A stretch of 64,000 bases of DNA, taken from assembly GCA_022225965.2 (NCBI GenBank), contig JAKJXP020000030.1, forward strand, positions 372,001 to 436,000, given 5' to 3'. The notes below the pieces were generated by a model. It was not told the origin of the DNA and made no database searches. It saw nothing but the letters and a program-made list of their open reading frames with translations. Position 1 is the stretch's first letter; every line of letters begins with the position of its first letter. Both the position numbers and the translations under genes were made by a program. Of the stretch, positions 35,237 through 48,023 are shown in pieces. Origin of the DNA: Diatrype stigma. Its lineage: Eukaryota > Ascomycota > Sordariomycetes > Xylariales > Diatrypaceae.

Positions 35237-38200
35237 TCACAGGGCCAGCCCAGTGCCATCCCCTGTCCAGCGGTACAGCGCCAGGACCTCGCGGCGGCGC
35301 TGGTGCTGCTCGCCGAGATCCTCGGGCACGCGGCCGCGGACTTGGGCTAGGGCGCTGCGCATCACCTTGCTGAAGTTACGCTGCGATAGGGAAGTGATCA
35401 TCAGCCAATGGGCTCCAAACGCGAGAGAGAAGGTGGGAAGCAGAAAGAAACGGGAAAGGAGAGATGAGACGTACCTGGTATTCCGTGTTGAGGGTGACGA
35501 CGCACGCCTCGTGGGCGCGGATGATGGTCTCGCAGGCGCGGACAACGCTAGCCGAGGCCTCGGACTGGAGCTTGTCGGCGATGAGGAGGAGCAGGAAAGA
35601 GCCCTGCAGCAGGTAGATGCCGAAGAAGAAGGGCATGAACTCGAGGCCCGGGTCGTACTCGAGGATGTCGTTGATGGCCTCGGCGGCCGACACGGCGTGG
35701 CTCGTCGCCGTGATGAACCCCTGCGACGAGATCCACAGGTCGTTGTCGTCCAGCAGGTTGATCGGGTCCCACTTGCCCGTCAGCAGGATGTGCAGCACGT
35801 GCATCACGTGCGTCCCGTACGCCATCACGATCCGCGTCTGGATGTCCGACTCCGTCATCCGCGACGGCGACGTCGTCGTCGCCGCCGACGGCGTGCACGC
35901 TGAAGCCGACACGCTCGTCCGCACCGACCGCCCCGACGGCGACCCGATTCCTCCGCCGCCCTCGCTCCCCGCCGTCGTGGCCGTGTTCGTGGTCGCCGCC
36001 GCCGCAGCGGCGCAGCTCGGCGGCATCTCCAGCGTCGCGCCCGAGCAAGAATCGCTCTCGTCGTCAGCCGCCGCCGCGTGGAAGTGCTTCTGCTCGAAGG
36101 CCTTGAGGCTGCGCTCGTACGTCTCGAGGTGGCGGACGATCTCGGCCTGCTGGTCGTCCCACTCGCGGGCGGCGCGGAAGCCCACGCCGAACCGCGGGTG
36201 GTTGCGCGCGTGGTGCAGGTCAACCACCTCGCCCAGGATCGTCATCAGCGGCAGGAAGTAGCCGAAGATGCTGTGTCCGCTGCACTCGAAGTGCGGGCCG
36301 CGCGCTCGCCTGTGGCGGCAGTTGGGGTGGTGGTGGTGATGGTGATGGTGGCGGTTGCTGCCGCTCCCCTGTTGTCCCGTAGAAGAAAGCAGCGGGTCCG
36401 TTGTGGTCCCGGCCGTGTTGTACGCTTCGAAATTCCCATTCTGCCAGTCGGTATCGTCCATCGGCTGCCGCAGGCCCTCGCACTCGATGTCGAGCAAGAA
36501 GAGTGGCCGGTTGTAGCACAGCGCTAGGTGCCGGTCCACGATGTACGCGAGCCACCAGATGCGCCGGCGCTCCTCGCGGTCCTCTTCGGTGATCGTACCA
36601 GCGCTCACCTTGTTGCCGAGTTCGTCCTCGATGCTGCCGCCGCCATCAATGATGGCGTCGACGGCCGCGTCGCCGCCGTCAGCACCGGCACTGGCGGCGT
36701 TGCCCGAAGAAGAAGCCGAAGCGGTAGAGGCGCGGGGCAGCTCGCGCCCCAGCTTCAGCTCCCGCGCGAGCGACCAAGCCGCGTTCCACCACCGGAGACT
36801 GGCGCCCTTGTACTCGCTCGCGGAGACGACAGTAGCGAGGTGGATGTAGGTAATGACGTCGTCGAGGGTGCCGGCGGCGCCGAAGGCGCCCGATTCGCCC
36901 GTGAGGTTCTCCAGGTGGATGGTGGAAGAGGACCCTTGCATGGGCATGGCGACGCCGAGGCCGCCGAGGGCGACGCCCACGCCGTCGACGATGACGGGGC
37001 TGGACACGGGCGAGGCGTCCCCCGACGGCGTGTGGATGAGGGGCTTCAGCAGGTTGACGGTCAGCTCAAGCAGCTTCTGGCAGATCTTGCCACGGGCCGA
37101 GGGGATGCCCGTCAGGTAGGCGGCGTCGCTCGTCTGGGCCGCCACCCAGAGCATGCTCGCCAGCAGGGCCGGCTGGCAGGGGCGCGGCTTGCTCGGGTGC
37201 AGGAAGGACCGCTTCCGGAACACGAACCCCAGCACGTACGGCGACATCGGGTGCGCGTGCGCCGAGGACGAGCTCGCGAAGTACAGGTCGATCAGGTCGC
37301 AGGCCAGCGAGACGGGTATGATGTTGCCGAGGTGCGGGATCAGCGGGTTGAGCACGGGGTACCGCAGCTGCTGGTGGTAGTTGTTCTGCGGGATCTGCGA
37401 TTGGTACTGCGGCGGAGGGGAGGACATGGACATCCAGGGCGGCGATGCGGCGTCGCCTCCCATATCTCCTGCCATGTGATATGCGCTGATGGGGCTGGTG
37501 CCTATGCGGAACGCTGCCGGGTGGTTGGCGGAATAGTTGGTCGGTGTATCCGTCTGTAGAGCGTAAGGTATCTCAGGGTAGCTGGACATGCCACCCTGTC
37601 CGGAACCGTAGGTCGCGTGTGTTGGACCAGCCATCATGTGAGTACCTAGATTCTGCCGTTCGTACGGGTTTTGGACGCTTCCAAACCCGTTGAGATCCAG
37701 GGAGGTCGGGCTATCGAGCCCGTCGCTGTCCATAGCGCCGTTATGTGTCGGAATGTGGGATTGATGAGAGCTCAGCTCCGCCAGGCTGTCGAGGCTGCCT
37801 GTCCTCTCGCTGCGCTGCATCGCATCCTCGCCGATGTCGTTCAGCAGCTTTTCTGCAGCCCCTGACTGCTGCTCAGCTTGCTCGATAGGGGTGTTTTCCG
37901 CCTTCGGGTCTGAAGACCCCGCGTTCTCTTCCCCCTGGCTGTTGGGAGACTTCTGCCCTCTCTGCCCGCCGCCTGAGACAGCCGCGTGTGCGGCTGCTTG
38001 CTGCGCCAGGTCCTTGCGGGATGCCTTCCCTCGCTTCTTCCTCTCGCGAATGTACTCGCAGCCGAGGCCAAATTCTATATTGGTCAGTGGACTTCTTCCT
38101 GGATCGGATTGTTTCTGATGACAGTTCCGAGCCGTTACCCACCTATGCAGTGGGCACAAGGGTGCTGCCCATCACATTTTGTCCGGAGCTGGTTGCATTG

Positions 38201-38488
38201 GTCGCAAGCTCTGCTGATCCTCCTCCTGATGGGACCCGCCGCCCCCGTTGCTCGCGTGGTTGGGCCAGCATAAGGGTGCTGTCGGTGTTTTGGTTGCGGT
38301 GCCCGCGCCAGGTGCGGCGCGTGCACGCCTACGTGCTGCTGAAGGTGCTGGAGCGTATACTGTGATCCGTGACCGAAGCCGTCCAGGCCAGCCGCGTGGA
38401 GATGGCTAGACGGGACATGGTTAGAGAGCAGCGTTGTCGAGGGCAACGTATGGTATGGCGAGAACCGCTGTAATGGATTAGACAGCAT
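35237..38488 (-). CDS. xyr1: Xylanase/cellulase transcriptional activator XYR1/XlnR/XLR-1
   Basis: Zn2Cys6 activator of xylanase, cellulase and pentose genes, binding GGCTAA-type sites. Exons are 38488..38143, 38074..35475 and 35380..35237, giving 1029 residues. The start [30 protein letters not shown] and [20 protein letters not shown] match the Sordariomycete XYR1 N-terminus. The zinc-cluster cysteines are 95, 98, 105, 111, 114 and 121, with intron 1 splitting codon 116 inside the cluster, a known XlnR position. The fungal TF domain holds [39 protein letters not shown] and [15 protein letters not shown]. The activation/repression end has [18 protein letters not shown] and [21 protein letters not shown]. 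The last exon ends [11 protein letters not shown]. Low-complexity inserts (His8, Ala/Thr/Ser-rich) lengthen it compared with Trichoderma (about 940). Confidence 0.97.
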
Positions 38489-39910
38489 GGTGAGATATGT
38501 CCCCCCTTTCGGTGATCTTGTCACAGTTGGTCTTGTCACAGTTGGTACTACAAGATGGTATCAGTCGGCTGAGTTCCTGGTGATTATGAAAGACGAACGA
38601 CTTCGAACGAGTGCAAGTAGTTGGCTGAAGTGGGTGCGCCTAAAGTGTATGTATGACTGAGAGGATAGAAATGCACAGGATAGCCTTAAGCTATATGGAT
38701 GCCGAACGTGTAACTAATTCGACGCTTGGCACGACGCATTTGTTCAGAGAGCGGCAGTTGGCCGGACCGAAGAGATCTCCATTCGGATGAGTGGCATGTG
38801 CATGAGGGTTCCGCTCAACAGTATGACAGGCACCAAAACGGTATAGGGAGATCAACGACGTCCTGGGGACGGCACGGCTTCTAGGCTACACGGATGTAAA
38901 TGCAGGGCACATGCAAACGGCAGGTTGGTTGGGTTGTGGCCGGCCAGGAGCTAGTAGGGGACGGGTCGAACACACAAGACGGACAAGGGGTGTCAAGATC
39001 TCGAAGATTAAGGTAGGACGGCTTACCAGACTCTACTCACCGGAGGGAGGCAACGAAGATCGCCTACGACTTCAAGCAAGCCTCCAGCAATAACGGTCGA
39101 GATATGACAAGGACCAGACGGAAGATCCGGGGTGGGTTAGGGGCCAAAGGAAATGGCAGACTATGCTGGACTTGACCAGACCAAGGCGAGTGATTGATCG
39201 AAGCTCTCGAATCCTCACTCTCCGTCCCAGAAAGCATGAACGATATGTTCAGCCTTGGCATGCATGTAGGAGAAGGGGGGGGCTCGTGTGATGCTTGGTC
39301 GATTGGGTGGGTTCTATTGGAGAATGGAGTGCTCCTTCTTCACTAAGACAATATAGAGGCGCCTATAGGAACATCGAGGACGTAGTTAATTTACAGCGGC
39401 GGTACGGGAGTGAGTAGGCAAGTGGTAGCATAAGGGTGCTGTGTGTGCGTGAGAATATTCGGAGGTTGTATGGCTACGTTAGTTCTAGAGGGGTCTCTCC
39501 CTGGGGCTCCCATTAAGCTCCCCAGTCTTAAAGTTATATGGCACTTCATGGCACTTGGGTGACATTGCATGGGTGAAGATGTCGCGAGGAGGAGGGGCAG
39601 GGATGGAGCCGACATGCAGACAGGGGGGGTAGAAGACTTGCTCGAATGGGGCGAGTTGTGGAGTATGGAGGAGTCGGATAGGTTAGGGCTAGACAGGAAC
39701 ACGGTGATCAAGCATGCGGAGAGCCTAGAGGTATGTAAATCATGTGTCCTGCAGGCCCCAGAGGCTTCAGCCATGCCTCGAGACGGATTGGGGAATTCTA
39801 TACCGTCTTCGTCTTGCGTCCCCAAGGGTGAAGTAGGCATACTCAGTCCATAAGATGACTGGATATGGAGATGGATGTGTCGGTCGTGAGGCGGCAAAAG
39901 GACACAGCCC
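38489..39910 (-). promoter_or_regulatory. Likely upstream regulatory region of xyr1
   Basis: The proximal part of a 9.5-kb stretch with no supported gene. Matches to the carbon-repressor (CreA/CRE1) consensus SYGGRG lie at 38863-38868, 39127-39132 and 39501-39506. Two CCAAT boxes on the gene's strand lie at 39302-39306 and 39316-39320, 14 bp apart. xyr1 orthologues are known to be under CRE1 control. These are short motifs that also occur by chance. Confidence 0.35.
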
Positions 39911-42900
39911 TGATAGCCGTAGACCGGTAGCTGCTACGAAAGTAGATCAGGTGACACCCTTCTATAGCGTCGCCGTGCCCCATACCCCATACTTACATGC
40001 AAGTCGTATTCGGTTCATAAAAATGCTTTAAGACACCTAGACTAGTCATGGTGAGGGCATGAAAGCTCAGCTCCACGCTTCGACCATGATACTATAGTAG
40101 CACCCCGAGTGAAGACCTGTGAGTAATGTGAGTAACAATACCACCTATATGACGCGACATATCCAGGAACAGACAAATAGCACTGCTTGCTGACGGTCAG
40201 GCACTGCCCATTCGGAACCGCTGGCGATGAGGTGCCGCGGTTGACTATGTACGCGGTACCATACGCAGTGTACGAAGTAGGATGGGGGGGAACAACCTGC
40301 CGTGATCGGGAGAGCGAGCGGCGGTTGGTGGAGTCGCAGCTGGACTGTGCCATCCCTGGACATTTCGACCCCGAACTCAGCCTTGGCATTATGTATACCC
40401 CATGATCTTACCAAAGATGGAGTCCGGTGTCTCCATTTTGGGTCGTAGTGGAGCGGAAGCAACTAGACATCCTCCAGCTTGAGGGCACCGCTCTATCAGG
40501 TTTCTCGTTCCACAAGACATCGCAACAAGATCGACCAGCCGTTCATGGCGTCCCCGAGTAAAGTTCAGCTGTTTCACCTGTATCAACTCTGTTGAGTCAT
40601 GGTGTGTCCCCTCAGATTTCGAGACTTTGTTGGCGGATGACAGTCGGATGACCAGGATATGAGCATGGGTTAGGTTTTCATGATGCTCGGGATTCTCCGT
40701 AACTATCACTGGCTGATTTCTGTCATGGGTGAAGGATCAAAGTCCTTGGGATCAGTGGAAGGCAGCAGGAGTCACGTTTCTAGAGACTAGATCGAGACGA
40801 GGAGGGACATAGCCGGCCGCTAAAGAACCACGAGGTTAACCTCAGATTCATCGATAATCACAAAGAGTTATGGGCACGCATCTGATAGACCATTATACAA
40901 GACAATACCCATTTCCCCAAACCTCTATATCGTATAACAGGTTCAACTACGAGCGATTACATCGTTTATGGCCCCATATAACTTAATCACGGAGATTTAA
41001 AATCTCCGAATATGTGGAAGTCATTATCTTTCTGTGGGCATTGAGCCCATAGCTTGGGTACGCACTAGATACAAATCAAGAACTGACTGACATTTATGTG
41101 TACTAACATTCGAGGAGTCCTCTTGACGGTCGGGAACTGTACCCGTGGTAGTTTATATCTGCCGTTCCACTGCTTATCGAGGACATATACATGGCCCGTG
41201 GTCCTGTTTAAACAATAGCAGTACTTGCCAGTAGTCTGGGCGCAGTTATCTATGCTCATACCATTCTTGATATTAACGATACTTATGATATCTAGACTTC
41301 CTAAGTATGATGTCTTGCCTAGACGATATGTGACCGCACCTTTGCCTCACGCTCGTATGTAGAATATGCAGCAGTTTCCTATTTACCTGGAGCAACACAT
41401 ATGTTAACGCGTTTTGCTGCAATGCTAGAGTCTCTCTGCATGACGCAGTATAACTCTCCGCGCGGGAATCGCTAAAGAGGGTACCTGATCGGCATGCAAG
41501 CAATATACGGCTTATAATTCCCATCCCTCTTCAGACTTCTCTCTATCATCCGTTTCCCATCTCTCGAGATCTTGACAAGCTAACCTTCAAAGCCTTTATC
41601 TAGTCAACTAGCCTTCTCCTCGGTGAGCTGCATTGCTATCATAAGATGATGTATGCCATGGGCGCACTTATAGGTGCCCAACTAATTACGATAGAGGAAC
41701 TCGGTCAACCTCACGCCGTAGTTTAGTGGACCTGACGGCGATCGGTCCGCAATTCCATGTGGCCCCCAACGAATACCAGGAGTGTCCATGGGCGTGCCTT
41801 TCGCCAATCTTATTGGTGGCCTCTGGGAGACCCTTGAGCGCATCATTTGCACCTTAAATCCACGAACCAATGGATGTAAAGGCCTCCAGGGCACCTTGGG
41901 CGATGTCCATATGTAGGGCAGAAAGCCCAGTCCCACCCGGGGTCGATGAGCATGAAGGAAGCCGCCGTACAATGCAATCCAATTCTCGCCGGACGATGCC
42001 CAAAGGGCGAACGGATCGCAACCAAACTGAACTCCCTTGTGTCGCACTGGCTCTTGGCATCTAACCTAAGCAACGGGCATACACTCGAATGATGCCAACG
42101 ACCTACTGGAATACGAATAGCGTCTAACGGCACCTTTGAATCTCGATATCGCCTTCTATATACTGCTCGGTATGGCAACGACGAGCAACCATCAGATCAC
42201 CGATCCAGATCGCCAATCTTGGACGCCACAGTCATCAACGGCCGTGGTGGCAAAGGATGAGGTCAGACTAACAGCTCTTCTCCGGCACTACGACAGCAGA
42301 CAGGCTAAGCATCCCGCTGGATTCTGCAGCATACTGCATAGACATCAAGAGCATCGACAATTGCACCTAATGTTACTTGGAAGGACAGTTATTACTTCTG
42401 GGGGAGGACCATGGAGCGACTACTGGTGATAGTTGCGTTAATCTGAACTGTTCCCTCTCTTGACGCAGGTACAAGACCGTACATCCGCTATACCTGGCAT
42501 ACCTCTATATCTGCCACTATGCATTCGCCCGGTACAGTCACTGTGTCGCCTTCTTGAGAGTAAGAGGATGTTGAGCTCCAGTGAAGTTGCCGGAACTCAG
42601 TCATGATGTGCCCATTGGTGGCGTGCCCTTTGGTGGTCTCCAGCTGACTTGTCCGGTAAACCCCTTACTTAGCCCAGCCCGCCTGGTTGGGGAAAGTCGT
42701 ATCCCTTTAATTTCTGGGGATTGGGGAAACGCTGCCCCGCAACATCTGACGGAAGAGGGACCGACTTCCCTTTGGATTGCAGGGCTGGATGGAATCAGGC
42801 TGGCTGAACCGAAGCCACATCACACCTCACGCATCATACATCACACAGTGAACAGGACTACCGGTACGAAAAACAAACGTTTGGTTTCGACATATTCGAA

Positions 42901-45900
42901 TATACTAGTTGTTTCAACGACACATTCAGCAGATCATGGAATTCCCTGATATTTACGCGGGCGACGTACTCGAGAAGGCAAGGGTCTTGTCTGACAACGG
43001 TTCGACGAGATATTTCAGCTGCTCAAGCTTTTGGTAACAATCGGCCACATTGTTCAGCGATAGCCTCACCTTCCAGCGGCCGCTAAGCGTCGCGGCTAAC
43101 GGCTTCTACTCCAGTAGTCAAGGTGGGATCGTGAGCAACGGGGACTAGGGAGAAGGGCTTGACGCTTGAGTTAACGGCCCGCGGTGGCGCTTCGAACCAG
43201 GATTTGCCAGCTTCCCAGCCTATATCAGGAAGAAATATATCGTGGCCTGTGGTTGCGGTCACTGCAATAGCAGTGTTATTATACCCCCCATGGCCACGGA
43301 AACCCTGCAAATTTGGGTTGCTTTTGCCTCACAGCATCACATACGTGCCTACCCGCAGTTAACAGAAATAAAGCGACAAGTCAGGGCATACACACTGCTC
43401 CACGCACCGGGCCGTCAACTAATTTGCGCTCGCTCGCCGCTTCCAGGGACAGCATCGCCGTATGCCATACACGAGAGACAACTGGCGGGCTATAGAATAG
43501 ATGCTCAAGGCCTACAGGGCCGAATAGCAAAGAGAAATTGGGCGTCCGTTGCCCCTAGACCCAGACGTAGACTCAAAATCGATCTACCGACACCGCCAGA
43601 TATAGACTGTCGGTAGCACGAGAGAGATGCGCTGTTATGGATGTTATTATCTCACACCAGCACGTGATTCTTAGATTCAAGTCTACCGCTCATAAGATTG
43701 ACTCAGTACTTTGGTGAAGGGAGGGTATACTAGGTGCAAAATATAGACTTCAAGTTCATCGCGCAGTCATGGCAAGTCACTCAAAGGCCTTTGCAGGAGA
43801 ATGTACAATATCTAAATGGGGAAAGGGGGGGGGGGGGGATGGGCCCAAAAGTATATACCAAATGCTAGTCGCTACCACTAGGAAAATCAAGCAGCCTTTC
43901 AGGTAAGTAAGCCTGAACCTTATTCATGAAAATCGCAGCAAGGATTCCCCGGATTTTCAACAATTAGCATGTCTCCCTACGCGGGGGTAAAGTTTCTAAG
44001 GAGAGAAGGTCGATTGGCTTAAAGCATGACAAGCCCGCCTGGCCTCCCCCGCGATCTTTTTACGACAGCTGCACCGCCAGCCACTGAGGAGGTTTTTGTC
44101 CTGAACACCCCAAGCGCTCTCTCGACAAGCGACGGTAAGCGACGGCAAGTTGCAACACCCAGGAACGACGGTCGCCTTTCCGAATTGGACGGTGGTCCGA
44201 GAGGGTCCGTCCTTTGCAACCCAAGATCGCAGGTTGCAGCTCGAGCAAGGAGATTTGCGGACCAATCAAGCCCAGGGGGACCCCCTCAGGGGTTCCCCAA
44301 GCTACCCAGGCAAGCAAGCACTGCATCTGAGATGACTGCAGAAATCTCCGCTGAAACCACGGCCACGACCCGGAGCGACCCCCGTTCCTCCACACATTTT
44401 CTTCTTCTCTCAGGGCCTCTTTCCTCCGACGAGCCAGAAAGAACTCAATGTGAAAAGGAGAAAAAGGTAAGGAAGGGGGGAAAACTTTGCCACGAGCAGC
44501 GCGCTTGTTGGGATTCATCATAATGCAATGCTACGCTACATACCGAACAGACTGCAACACAACCCCGTATGGCCCTCCACCTCTCCTCGCTGTCGGCATC
44601 GGCATTGAGGGATGCTAAGCCTTATCTGATCGTACATCGGCATGACGACGGGAGCTCGACATCCCTCCTCCTAAAATCCGGTAATGCGTAACACCATCGC
44701 CACCAGGCAACAAAGCAAGCCCGCTCGTTCCTGAGATTTGCATGATCATCGCTTTGTTAGGGTTGAAAGCGTACCTACCCCTTTCATGATAGACACGATA
44801 GTCATGATGGCCTAGAAACTTCGTGGAGTGGGAGGCGATCTGGCGATGAAGCAGTTCCTGTTTTGCGCCTCTGGCACGGACGATCATCTATCCCTCATTG
44901 GACGCAAACTCGCCGTTAATGAGGGGAAGGAAAAGGTCCAGAACAACTAAGTTGACTAGATTTTCTTCCGCTCTCTCCTGATCGCTGTTGTTCATCTCAA
45001 CTTTTGCGGGGGTGGCCGCGGTAATCTTGATCCTCTCAGTCGATCGTGTGACGTCTCACATGGTCATAGATGTAAACTTAGAGGGGGGCCAGTCCGAGGA
45101 TTATCTGACACTGGCCATCGTAATCTGTCTACGACCGTTCGATCGTCACTGAAGATCGCCAGCCACGACGGTAAGTTACGCGGTAATTGCCAATCGAAAA
45201 GAGTGGCAAGGTGCGCATCAATATACATTCCTTGCGCTATGTCCAGACGTTCGCCAAGTGGCGTATGGCTTCTACAAGAATCTTTGCCACTATCACTGCA
45301 TTCCCATCGTCTCTTTACTCCTAGAAACGTGCAGACTTTTTACCATTACCTACCTACCAAGGTTTGGTGAGAATTAGTACACCTCAGGCTATATTCTTAC
45401 GGTATCTAGTATGAGATACTACGACCGCGGATATCTAGGGCAGTCTCTGGCCCCCCGAACATGAAGCCTTGTTCTTCTTTTTATCTTCGAGAACGATCCC
45501 ATTCTGGTTTCAGGTTTATGTTGAAACATCGCTCTTCGCCCACGGGTTTCTTTGATCCTCTTTCATCTTATCTCTTGCACTCCCGCCCCCAAGAACCAGA
45601 GGGCAGAGTTTTTTGGATCGTCTTGAGGAACTGATATCAGGGGGGAGATCTTCCCGCAAACTAGCTTGGTCTCCCTGGTTGTCGTACCTGTCTCGCGATC
45701 GCGGCTGGTAGATCAAACATCAGAAGAACCTAGAAGGCCGTGGCTGGTTACCTATTCCTTCAGGGTCCTTGAGCGGCGGAAAACCGTTGACTGGCCTAGT
45801 CACTCTTGAGTCTTAACGCTGCTGCTTGTTTTATTTCATAGTTCCTGCAATTTGTAGTTGTATCGAGACGTTGTATCACGACAAGCAAGTAACAAAAGCC

Positions 45901-48023
45901 TCCTCTCTTTTCTCTTTCCATACGGAGCCCTGTCATACCCCACCATGCCTAATTTTGTTTATCTTCTGATACTCTCTAGAACAGTCTCAAAATATGCCGA
46001 GGCGGCCGGACATAGTCGCAGTCCATCCTATATCAGACTGCCTTTGGTCTATCTTACTGCCATCTACTGGTTCAATTTGATTGCAGTTGTTTGACACAAT
46101 GCTTTAGTACATCATCATGGCAGGCTGTCGTGCCGCACGATTGATTGGCGGATCACCTCGACTATCTTTCGGGCGATCTTAGGTCCTTCGGCGACAATAC
46201 TCTTTCATCTGATGTTTTTCCATCTAACGCGAGATCATCTCGTCTTTCTTTGCCATATCTCTCGTCCGTCCACCCGAGGTATCAATGCTGTTGACGTGTA
46301 TATGAGTTCTCATTGCCGGCATACGCTGCGGTGGTCCCTTAGGTTACTCGTGGCGATCGATCTGGAGAAGTCTCACCCATGTAACACTGCTCGCTGTTCG
46401 CCACTGGGTTATATAGAGCTATAGCTACATAACACTTCCCAGGAATACATTCCTTGTATGAGAAGGCCCGCCTCTTCTATATTCCGTTTTGCATTTGATT
46501 ATTCCTTGTTGGTCGGAAATTTCCAATCGAGGAATCTTGAGACAGCTCCCTTTTTCCCAAAGGCAGAAACAGCGATAAAAGGGGCGTCCAAATTCACCTT
46601 ATATTGTAGTTTTTCTTAACCTGAGCCATAGGAAAGTCTGCTTGCCGGGTTCTAACTAGAACATAACGGCATCCTTTCCGTGTGAAAACTGTAGGATAAA
46701 TCTTAGGGTTATTATCTGTTCACTTTGTATGTTTATTAGTGTATAACATAGATTTGAAGCCAGTATAAAGCATGACTGTTAGAAATACCAATGTTGTATT
46801 AAAACTTAACAGTTGTATATGAATTTGACATAACATTACCGGTATTATACGGCATATTAATTCACATCATACCAATTACTATCTTAATGTTATTATTTTG
46901 AGAATGTAGCCTGGTCCTCAAGTAAGCCGAGATTTCTTCTACGGGGATCATCTTGAAACTAGGGCCGTCTAACAACTTACTGCTCAAGATATACATTAAT
47001 GCAAACATCACAGTAATCGTGGACATTCCACCAGGACATTTAATAACACCCGCAAGGATATTTGCACTGTATTAATTATGAAATCCTGACTTTTTTGTTC
47101 ACGCTTTGGCTAGGAGAGCTAATAGGCATATATGAACCCCCGGGCACCGAGAAACAAGAAAGCAACGATGTTTATTGAGCCTTCAATACCTTTACAAGCC
47201 CCTTCCATCTCCCCATTTTCAAGAGGTGCAACCTGTTAAGAACAAGAAGGGAGATAATCAGAAGCTTCGAACCTAAGATATAAATATCACAACCAAAGTA
47301 TGGAAACTAATAGTACCTCCTTGAGGCCACAGAAAATTGAAAGGGGGACATGGCAGAGACCTGCGCGTCCCAAGTCTCTCCGTGGCCCTATTGTACACAG
47401 CCTAGCCTGGAATGAGTACAGTAAACGTTCGTATGTATATCGATCGCCGCTCCTTTAAGGATAGACGTCTCGCTCTACTCTAAGCTGTCCATGCAAGACC
47501 AGGCAGGCTTACTTGCATAACTACACACATCAGGTCCTAAATGTCTCCCCTCGATATCATATCTCAGGCATACCATTATTATTCTATCCCACCACCTAAT
47601 TATCATCCTACCTTCGAAGCCACTTGCTTACATAGAAGCCATATCAGGGGTAACTTCGTCTGTGACAAAACGGATTGTACCTGGTATTCTATCATACCAC
47701 TAGCATATACTAACTAGATTGGATGATATCTACAAAACATAACACAGAACACCCTTCTTGCTTGCTACGTTGCAACGACATGGAGAGGTTATCTTCTCCC
47801 AATTCCCTGATAGACATAGATCCACATATAAATGCCCGATTGATCCTCCCTAGGAAATAGTAAAAGAAGGTCCTTGTTTTCTCCATGAACTTCTTATGAG
47901 CAAAGAATGAGCCATCTCCCGTGCTCTTTACCAAGCCCTTCATCAGAAGAAACGCCTACAGACCGCCACCGCCCGTCAAAACGCCGACATCATCAATCGC
48001 GGTTCGTTGCCCCCTTTTCTCCT
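39911..48023. other. Large region without a supported gene
   Basis: About 8.1 kb of non-RIP, roughly balanced DNA. Short frames (for example 41682-42047 on -, 42136-42429 and 42581-42949 on +, and a 90-codon ATG frame 44887..44615 on -) show no recognisable domain. A run of 14 G lies at 43825-43838. The part 44900-46600 is pyrimidine-rich on the + strand. The part 46700-47100 is AT-rich. No terminal repeats or transposase motifs were seen. Confidence 0.45.
43825..43838 (+). repeat. Run of 14 G
   Basis: A mononucleotide tract directly visible in the sequence. An equal-length run is present at 1794-1807. Confidence 0.9.

Noticed and set aside
41682..42178. Overlapping minus-strand frames of 111-121 codons
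   Set aside because: Two different frames are open over the same DNA with no family motif; probably chance in GC-richer DNA.
46860..47060. 60-codon minus-strand frame (KCPGGMSTITVMFALMYILS) considered as a P450 or transporter remnant
   Set aside because: No heme-binding F-x-x-G-x-R-x-C or membrane topology; too short to judge.
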